Assembly (NCBI GenBank): GCA_948567375.1
Contig: OX419757.1
Coordinates: 33,356,001 to 33,420,000 of the forward strand
Reading direction: 5' to 3'
Origin: Lunularia cruciata
Lineage: Eukaryota > Streptophyta > Marchantiopsida > Lunulariales > Lunulariaceae
DNA: 64,000 nucleotides
This document shows, in pieces, positions 56,001 through 64,000 of this stretch. Below the pieces are notes generated by a model. It was not told the DNA's origin and made no database searches. It saw only the letters and a program-made list of their open reading frames with translations. The position numbers and the translations under genes are program-made. Positions within the stretch are counted from its first letter, which is position 1; the number at the start of each line of letters is the position of its first letter.

Positions 56001-59000
56001 GACGATGTCTCTACTCCCCACGAACCAGAGTTCAACTTCCTCTCAACTTCCTCCGGGTTCATAAAATACTTGCTTCTCTCGCAGATTAAGTCATACAGCG
56101 AAGAGATCATATCGAAAGTTCTCTATTTCATGTGAGCTGAATTTCAATAGTAGGTTAAATCAAAGATTTGACTTGGTCAAAGTGACCTGTAGGATCCAGG
56201 TGGTAGGACTGCTCTGTGCAGATACATTGAAGTTCGAGACCGCAGGATCGGGTGAACCTTTTACACCACCAGAACAAGCTTTCATGAGAGATGTTGCTAA
56301 GGCAATCGGTTCTGCTATGAGTCAAGATCTCCTAAAAGTCATAGAAGACATAGATACTGTAACCCCTCCTTTAATTGAGAAAATAAAGACGAAATTCAGA
56401 GAGATCAAACTAGCTCATGGGAAGGCAGTGAAGAAGGCAGCAAAGGAGCTGGTTAAGGCACAGAAAGCGAAAGCAAAAGAGGAGAAACTAAAGATCAAGG
56501 CTGCGAAAGCTGAGGCAAAACAAAAGGCGCAGGAGGAGAAAAAAGCACGGAAGAAGGAAAGAGAAGCAAAGAGAAAAGAGCGAGAGGCTGCAGGTGAAGA
56601 AGTGGAAGAAGAAGAGGAGGAAGAAGAACCAGAAGAGGAAGAAGAGCCAGAAGAAGAAGAAGAAGAACCAGAAGAAGAGGAGGAGCCAGAGGAAGATGAT
56701 GAGGAAAAGCCGGAAGGATCAAGTGAGGCATCAGGTAGCGAGGCGGGTACAGAAGGGGACACTGAAACTGAGGGCGACGCAGAAACAGATCCAGGAACAG
56801 AAGGAGAGGAGGAGGAAAAGGAGGAGGAGCCTGAGGAACCTGAGTCAGACGTGGAGGATTGGGGTGAAGAACCCAAGGAAGAGGGAGAAGAAGGTGAAGA
56901 GGAGGAAAGAGAAGGAGAAACAATAGAAGGCGAGGAAACAGAAGGTGAGGAAACAGAGGGTGAAGAAACTGAGGAAGAAGAGACAGAGGGAGAGACAGAA
57001 GGGTCGGAGACGGACGTAGAAGCAACTGACGCATCAGAAACATCAGGTGAAGAAACAGAGGGAGAACCCTCGGAGGAGGGGGAAGGAGAATCGAAAGTGG
57101 TTGATCCCGAGGTAGAGAAAAAGAAAGCTGACAAGAAAGTGAAGGCAGAAGAGAAGAAGTTGAAGATAAAAGAGAGGAAGAAATTAGCAAAAGAGGGAGA
57201 AAAGAAAATGAAGGATAAACAGAAAGAAGTTGTCAAGCTTAAAAAGGATTTGAAGAAAGCTGAGGACGTTTTGACTGAGACAGGTGTACTTATGACGAAG
57301 CTTGAGATTTCTCTTGCGAAGGGAGATGCTATTGTTAAGCATCACCAATTGCTTGTTTCCACCGTCATGGAACACATGCTTGCACTTAAGGTGCTCTTTC
57401 CAACCAAACGCGAATAGGTTATATTGATTGTTTGTCGTCGTTGAGGTGAAGTCAATTTGGCTCAGAAAACTTCTGTTTGTTCCAAATGTCGACCACTGTG
57501 TAAAGCAATTGGGATTAAAGTTGCGTCTGTTAAACATCCATTTACACGTTATATAAGTGCTTCCCTTAAAGGACGTAGCCGGTGACAAGGCAGAAGCTAC
57601 AAGAATCTGAACTTGAAACTCTTCTCTGCAGGATACCGAACTCAAGCGAATCAAATGCAGTCCTTTCCCTAGACGGAGAATGTACAGAGTCATCAAGGTA
57701 GATTGCGGCTTACAAAGCTTATATACGTGTTCTGGAGGAAATTACGGTTTCAGACCTGTGGTACATTTACGGATTAACGTTGTGTCTGAGCTAGATCGTG
57801 CATGTTCTTGTTTCTCGCAGGGCTTACTTTACGTTCTGGATCAGAAAAAGTACCTAGTTGACGACTGGATCGGTGCACGACTCCTTATAAACACAGACTT
57901 CATTGACGTGAGTCTTAACACTTCAGTTGTTTCCTGGAACAGATTAGGATAATAAGGTTGTCGCTGCTGAAACGATAGCTCTGCATGGTTGAAAGTGTCG
58001 CGCTCTTGGTTTTTTCCGCTTTGGGTTTCCGTGGACTCTGAACCATATTCATTCTTGGATAAGTCCTTCATTCCTGACACTAAATTGACTAGATGAGCCA
58101 ATTCCTACCGCATACTCCTACAAAGTTACACCTTGCGTACTTAGGTTTCCTCAACTCTTGGAAGCCCCATGGGTGTGTTTTATCCAGAATGACTAGGTCA
58201 CGTTTTTCAGTTATGCTGGATGCTACTAGTAAACACGTAGAACGAAAGGTGAGATGGGGATGTGAAACGGAGATGCAACCGTCAAAAGGGGATGCGCAGA
58301 CATGTTCCATATGTCTGCGCATCCGTTTTTACTAATGAGTCTCCATTTCTCTCTGACCGAAGCACTAAGACAAAAAGGTTCTTATCAAGCTCCATGAACA
58401 TATGAAACTGTGGTCTCCAGATCTGGAAAGTCATGATCAATTGTGGGGCTAAGTTCTTGTCTTTATTTCAGAAACTCAAGAACTACGATACATTCAAACC
58501 ACAAGATCCCGCAAAGTGGAAGACTGCAGATTCTTATATCGAAGTAACTGATCAATCGTTTCTTTGATTTGTCTTTCGTGTTTTGATTTCTGTTGCATCA
58601 CCTTTGGATGAAGTCAAGGAATTCAGATATTTCTAGAAGTTATTACAAATCCTCAAGTCTCCAGTACATGAGAGCCACGTTTCGTCTTATTTTATCAGGG
58701 TCTGACTGGAAAGAAGCTGATGAAGGAAGCTCCGTTTGCGTATGTAAGTATCTACATTGTTGGGTCGAATCGAGGTCATCTGAATGCAAGGTCAACTCTG
58801 AATGTTACAAGGAGACTACCTCATGAATAAATATCTGGTGTGAAACAGAAGGCAAGACATTCCCATATGTCAGTTCTACTTACAGGCACATTTAACCAGT
58901 TCGATTGATCAGATTCAACCGTACCTGAGCACTTCCTATCAACACTGACCTATTTTTGTTCTTGTCTAAAGGTCGGACTCAAATGGCTGCTCCGCGTGAA

Positions 59001-59539
59001 GAAACTCAATAAAGCTTGTGCGCATTTTCTCGACATAAAAACGAAATATGATGCACAGTCTAAGGTTATTCACTCACTCAAACCGTTTAGATCAACTTCT
59101 TCTTCTAGCAAGATTGTTCTTCATCGGTTAATGGTACGTGAGCAACGGGGAGATCCAAACTCATTCACGTCGTGACAAACATCATGCACATGATGAGATC
59201 TGAAGAGCATACTAACTTCTGAAAAGCACTTGCACGGCTACACAGGCCATGGCTGCAGCAGATCTGGCCAGGATTATGTGCACTGTGCATCTGAAGGTAG
59301 TACAAGGTGAGTTGAAGAAGATTACTGATGACGAGAAAGTCAGGACTGATAAAGTCACAGCAGAGGAAAACGTAGAAGCTGAGGAAGCAGCCAAGATCAA
59401 GGCAATTGAAGATGAAGAGGAGGCCGCAAGAGTTGCAGCAGAAGAGGCTGCAGCTGCAGCTGCAGGTTCGGAGTCTGAAGCCGAGACTTCAGAAGGAGGT
59501 GAGACAGAAGGAGACGAAACGGAGGCCGAAGAGGAGTAG
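53093..59539 (+). CDS. Radial spoke protein 2-like protein (Dpy-30 + GAF + stalk-like)
   Basis: Eleven exons whose GT-AG sites and phases all agree: 53093-53438, 54318-54844, 55408-55480, 55826-55914, 56200-57390, 57632-57697, 57821-57907, 58472-58543, 58699-58743, 58972-59064 and 59246-59539; 960 residues. An in-frame TGA two codons upstream supports the start. Residues 8-50 are a Dpy-30 dimerisation motif (YLTNTIGRPLSLAVAEVC; PADPVEWLSGWLYKY). A GAF domain spans about 105-395 (SSVYIATVVEP; LPELHIPNVLYRKG; FFGGLPRLGAYYVAPI; VVGLLCADTLKF), interrupted by an acidic Glu/Ala loop of about 110 residues. Then come a Lys/Ala/Glu coiled coil, a long Glu-rich segment with TEGEE repeats (about 475-640) and another coiled coil. 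Exons 6-10 resemble the dynein heavy chain stalk tip region. The C-terminus is acidic. Chlamydomonas RSP2 combines Dpy-30 and GAF in the axonemal radial spoke; that role is inferred here. Confidence 0.82.
55590..55652. repeat. Near-perfect inverted repeat in an intron
   Basis: Arms of 29 and 30 bases (left starting AATGATATACGTG, right ending CACGTATATCATT) with a 4-base loop TCTC and a single extra G in the right arm. It lies in intron 3 of the radial-spoke-like gene. Confidence 0.9.
58290..58324. repeat. Perfect 14-bp inverted repeat in an intron
   Basis: GGATGCGCAGACAT and its reverse complement ATGTCTGCGCATCC, separated by 7 bases, in intron 7 of the radial-spoke-like gene. Confidence 0.9.
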
Positions 59540-60197
59540 AGCATCACTAGCAAGGCCATCTCTCCCGCACTCAAAACGTTTTAACGAGAAGGTAATCTGT
59601 GAATCACTCGTCTACCAGGATCAATCATGCCACAAACCGATGTTTATGGCAAAGCTTTGGGTAAAGTTGAAAAGTCTTTATCTTGAATTTGTTTTACTCA
59701 GGTCAGGCAGCTGTGCTTGTGCCAGTAGGGCCGGGGAGTACTATGTATAAAAAGAGTGAGACACATTTCTCTAGTTACAAAATGGAAGGTAGCCGTATTT
59801 CATTTGCTTTTGGTTCTTGCAAGGGATGTGGCCAGTTGTGTCGTTCGGGAGAAGGTGGCCATGTTCGAATTTCGATCACTTCTAGGCCTAGCAAGCGGAG
59901 GAGTTAGCATTGTGCCAAGCCTTTCTTCATTATGTTTTCCTATATAGCTTACAATGTTAGATTTCTCATAAGCATCTCTAGGTCTAGATTACGCAGAGAG
60001 ACTGAGAGCATACGAAGACTTACAACTAAGATACAGCACATGTTCTGAAAATCAATCTTCTGTGGGTTTGGTGGAGTTGGCTACGAGTTATGTTCATTGA
60101 CGGGTGCAATAAAATATGACAGTATGTAGAGTATGTTTGGTGAACCGTAGTTCTCATTTCTATCTGTTCTAAGCGCCCCTCGTCTCCATTCTATCAG
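59540..60197. other. Downstream of the radial-spoke-like gene
   Basis: 3' UTR and spacer. A possible exon-like stretch around 59700-59755 (acceptor TTTACTCAG, then GQAAVLVPVGPGSTMY) could belong to the next gene, but I cannot join it. Confidence 0.35.
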
Positions 60198-60544
60198 GGA
60201 GTGTTGTTGCAGTTAACACAGCTAATGCAGCTGTGCTTCCAAGAGCATCTAGCGGATTATTTGGTGAGTTGCCTTACTCTCGCAGCTGTAGGAGTTGTTG
60301 GGATGCACACTTTTGGTAGGCTTGGGCTTTTTGAATGTTTCAGTTGCATGACACCGAAGTATGTATGTAGATTCTAGAAGTTTCTAGAGCAGTATTCAAT
60401 CTTGCTGCTCAGATCACATAGCTTCTTATGGAATCTCGTTTAGGTCGTGATCTTCGCTACTTGGAAAACCTGGAAGGAGATGATAGACAGAGACCAATGC
60501 TTGCAAAGTTTCCTGTTGGTAGGGTAGTCGTTCTCGCCATATAA
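60198..60544 (+). CDS. Two exon-like coding segments of an unidentified gene (3' end)
   Basis: 60198-60263 and 60444-60544 have good acceptor and donor sites (CTATCAG/GG; TTTG/GTGAGT; CGTTTAG/GT) and matching phases. They read SVVAVNTANAAVLPRASSGLF, then RDLRYLENLEGDDRQRPMLAKFPVG, and a TAA at 60542. A donor at GTAGGG within the second segment would be an alternative end. I do not recognise the protein and have not found its start. It could be a short separate gene or a chance pairing of frames. Confidence 0.35.
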
Positions 60545-63500
60545 TCCTGCACTACATGTGCGTACATATATGCTTCTTCCAAGTGTAATTTATAAGCGTA
60601 AAACGCCCAGAAAATATACTTCAGTCAAAACATTGATTGTCTAAAAGAGGAGAGATGCTTTTATACATACCACGGCTTTCTATTTAAACTTTGGAGTATC
60701 TTCGCTTACGAACAGGGATGTAGCATTCTTTCCACTGGTTCTTCGTAGACGAGATGGATCTCCACAGCTTTCCAGCCTTTTTTTGGTTTGGTTAGTGGAC
60801 TAATCACTTCAGGAGATCATTAGGAACTCGGGACGAGCTCCGCTGAAGTTACTTTCTATTTTGATCTCAATTTTCAGCAATCGTCATTGTTATTTACCTC
60901 AAAGCATGACCTTCTCTAACGTTGTATTACTAATCACTCATACTTCTTTGTACCCAAAATTGACCCAGCGATGAAATTTGTGCTCGCTCACCTGGCTGTT
61001 TATTGCTTACAAGTTCGTTTCATCTGAGGAAGAGAGCTTAACCTGAAACAATCACCAACCTATTTCTACAATGAAGGAGAGGGCCAGCTTGAGATGGTGA
61101 ACTAACACCTAACTTGCCTTTCTCGGAAGAGAAAATGGTGCATCATGAAGGAGCAATCTCAGACAAGTACTATGCCGAGTCCCTGTGTTATGCTTCCATG
61201 ATCAGGATTTAAGTTTTCACTACAATGAAAGGAAGTAAGACGTAGACTTGCAAGCAGACTTCATATAGTATTTATATTCCTTGTACGTTCCGTATCAACC
61301 AACAGTGCAAGCCTTGAGATGTGGCTCTCAAAACCCACGAGATGAAAATCAACTCATGAGATTAAAAATAACAAGCAACGGAATGCCAACAACCAGTTTC
61401 TTCACAAAGGCCGTACATTCTTCAACCAGGGGACAGATGTAGCGGAATTTTCTATGTTCTATTATACTACAAGCTCGAGGCACCAATCGAATATGAGCTT
61501 CAAATTGTCGGTTGGATCTCATCACTTCGCTGTAAAAGGTCGCAACGATTCTCATGGACCACGTTCCAGCGAGCGCCACTTCCCCCCCAACCCTAAACCC
61601 ACCCACCCAAACTCATTCAGTAAACCCCATGGACCCCAGAAACTCAAGTTAGCACAAGCAAGCACGTTATACACCTCAACAGTAGGAGGAGAAGTAGGAG
61701 AAGGCAACCATAAAACCTAGTGCACATTCAAAACATCAGTTGGGTCAACATTCACCTCTTTACAAAGAAGAGGTATTTACTGGTGTTGTCGTCGATGAAT
61801 TCAATTGTTTGCTTTCAATATGAACACCTCCCACAACACCAGAGAATTCCTCTTGTTTGCAAATGAAATGAGGGGGATCTAATAGACCTGAAATTTTAAC
61901 TATGGACCCAAACTCCATCAGTTGATTGAGGAAGCAAGATAACACTGGACGGAAATTTGAAGGTAAATATGCATAGCACGTAGTAGACCTTCGTCCGTGT
62001 GAATAGTAGTACTGTACAGTACTCCATCTTGCAGAAACACCCACCACTACTGTCCTGTTCATGCGGATGTTTAAGAGCCAATGCTCGTCGGCTTCAACGA
62101 TTTGTCTGTACCTTCAAGTATTAATGGAGAATCTGCGATCAATGATGTACAGTGACATGTTTAGAGTCCGCTCTGTCCAGATGAATGGTCTCAGGAGCAA
62201 CCAGATCAATACATTTATGCACTATATGCACTTGTACATATAGATACTGGAAATTTCAGAAAGTTACAGGAATGCTTAAATGAGAGCTAAATATGGGTGA
62301 GTAGAGAATGCGCTTTGCATATTACTTTTTCTTAAAAAAGGTTAGAGAGGATGTGCTGCACCCTTGCACACTTTAGATATATTTAAAATATGCTCTTTTC
62401 CGAAATCCTTATTTTGATCTTGAGTCGGACTTACACTCTTGCTAATATTAACATGTATTTGTTGCAGAGTATTGAATTTTGTTTAATGGTAACCATTCCT
62501 TCAAAATGATAGACACATGGTGCATGTACCAAGAACATCCTATTCTAGGAGGATGTGAAATTTATCATACAATAGTTTTAATGTTAATTATACAATGATA
62601 TAAAATATTGTAAACTGTAAAGTACCCATTCTTTGGCTGTCATGAGTTAAATCTCTTATAAATATATTTAAATATATATATTTATGTCTCCCATTTTACC
62701 TCTTTTATATCCCATTTTACCTCTCCCTTGTAAGGTTTTGGGGTTTTCCCCTCCTACAAGTGTTCCATGTGGTTGCCTTTTTTTGCGATATAAATACATT
62801 TAGAATGGAATACATATAGAGAGAGAATTATACAAAGACAAAATGTACCTCTCGATCAAAACTTCTCGGTAAGTTTTCTTTGTCCCCCACAAGGAGTGAT
62901 GAAATCTTCACTTTTGTACTTTTTATATCATTTCGTATAGTTAGACTATACACTAGTAGACAATGCAGACTGTACGAACATTGGCTCTGCTCTTGGACTC
63001 TAAGCACGAATCCCAATGTGTGCCCAAATCAGGCTACACATTTTGGGGGAAGTACAAAGATTGGGTGTTGTTAGGAGGTTCCTTTGAACATCTCACTACA
63101 GTGCAGTAAATGCAGTTTAGGGTTCCAACAGAAACGGAGTAAAGAGGATAAGCATGATCACACACGAGAAGTGAGTTAAGCCGCCCGTATCTACTCCTAA
63201 GAAATTTTCTAAATTGCTCCTTGAGATTTGCTGTACGAATACGGGATCTAAACGAATCTAGACAATGATGGGAGGACGCCGCATTTCGTTACAGTCAATT
63301 ATGGCAACTAAGCATGCACTGTTTCTGGTTCCTTGGGAAGGGTATTCCCCAGAACAATCATCCCCTTCAATCCTGGATATACAGGAACCATCGGGTGCAA
63401 CAGGAGTAAAGAAAGAAGATACTCCTTTACATCTACAATATGCTGCTGACTAGAAATATACAGTTCATATTTACCACAATAATACTTGTACAGCACGAAA

Positions 63501-63790
63501 TGCTCTTCTTCAATGAACGTGAAATCGCCTTCTGACCAGCTTTACGAATTTGGACATTTTCCCTATTGGTGAATATTGTACAGCTGGGTGTTCATTTGAG
63601 TAAATGTTGAGGGCACTTGTATGGAGTAAACCCCAACAAACTACTAGAGTGTTCCTTTAGTTTTTAGAAGGACGGGCCGCTTAGACAAAGTGAAGGATGG
63701 GAAGACCCCATCAAGCCTTACAAGGGAGAAATGAAAAATGAAAAATGGCACTAAGCCCCAATAGAGTCTATATAGGAAATTTGCCCCACT
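60545..63790. other. No recognisable gene
   Basis: Several open frames of 60-100 codons on both strands, none with a domain I can name. The stretch 62640-62830 is AT- and pyrimidine-rich with two 'atcccattttacctc'-like repeats and may be an old LTR, but I see no partner copy. Confidence 0.45.
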
Positions 63791-63819
63791 GCACCTAAGA
63801 TATTCGAGCTATTCGTGTG

Positions 63820-64000
63820 GTCTACAAACTACGAGAGCATCCGAAAAAAGATCACCTAGTGCGATTGCTCTCCTAACAAATGTGTCGAACGCCCTGTCCA
63901 TCACTCCATATAACTCCAAGGCTAGAGGAACAAAGAGGTGACCTTGCTGCATGCCTCTATACTTGGAGACCTTGCAACCTGTTGCTGCGCTCGCCGTCCA
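63820..64000 (-). pseudogene. Possible LINE-type reverse transcriptase remnant
   Basis: The minus strand reads GCKVSKYRGMQQGHLFVPLALE, then LYGVMDRAFDTFVRRAI, and a stop. This resembles the LINE reverse transcriptase segment RGxxQGxPLxPxLFxLALE that precedes the active site, with the usual Asp/Pro after QG replaced. It is cut by the right window edge, and the active-site box is not found downstream. Confidence 0.35.

Noticed and set aside
56415-57236. 273-codon minus-strand Ser/Pro-rich frame
   Set aside because: Antisense of the Glu-rich exon of the radial-spoke-like gene (GAA/GAG read backwards as TTC/CTC and TCT/TCC).
61560-61625. Telomere-like CCCTAAACCC motif
   Set aside because: A single C-rich occurrence without tandem repetition.
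1-64000. CRISPR arrays, bacterial operons or ribosome binding sites
   Set aside because: No regular short repeat-spacer pattern; split genes with GT-AG introns and LTR retrotransposons show a eukaryotic nuclear sequence.

Overview
This is a stretch of a large, repeat-rich, intron-bearing eukaryotic nuclear genome. Two cellular genes at the right end point to a plant or streptophyte alga that makes flagellated cells. One is a PC4/KIWI-type transcriptional coactivator. The other is an 11-exon gene with a Dpy-30 motif and a GAF domain that resembles flagellar radial spoke protein 2. Angiosperms lack such flagellar genes, so a moss, liverwort, hornwort, lycophyte, fern or charophyte is likely. 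I cannot name the species.

About 1-48300 is a graveyard of Ty3/Gypsy chromovirus retrotransposons. I see two families. Family A has an LTR of about 735 bp (TGTAATACC...) and family B an LTR of about 425 bp (TGTAACAAT...). On the left, a minus-strand A copy (1-4379, cut by the window edge) sits inside a minus-strand B copy (4380-7210), which is fused to the remains of another A copy (7211-9936). A decayed plus-strand B copy (14100-20252) carries two solo LTRs. The largest structure is a plus-strand B copy spanning about 21170-48283 that was interrupted three times: by an A copy (23379-35619), by a methyltransferase-bearing element (36498-44429), and by a third segment (44951-46689). The A copy is itself interrupted by a minus-strand B copy (24933-30585) with 425-bp LTRs and a perfect 5-bp target duplication. 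All these chromovirus copies are riddled with stops and frameshifts.

The most interesting object is the element at 36498-44429. It is richer in G+C than its surroundings and nearly intact. Its gag, two zinc knuckles and aspartic protease lead in one uninterrupted reading frame into a complete C5 cytosine DNA methyltransferase domain with the catalytic motifs in canonical, DNMT3-like order. A reverse transcriptase and RNase H follow in the same frame. Integrase and a recognisable 3' LTR are missing, yet the ends are TG...CA and flanked by a short direct repeat. Three in-frame stops break the polyprotein; two are TAG followed by CAG, and one matches a known leaky-stop context.

Family B LTRs contain perfect multi-unit heat-shock elements, which suggests heat-inducible transcription. 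The right end (50260-60600) is gene-bearing: the PC4 gene (51171-52175), the radial-spoke-like gene (53093-59539) and two spliced-looking coding segments of unknown identity (60198-60544). Past 60600 I see no convincing gene except a possible LINE-type reverse transcriptase remnant at the right edge.
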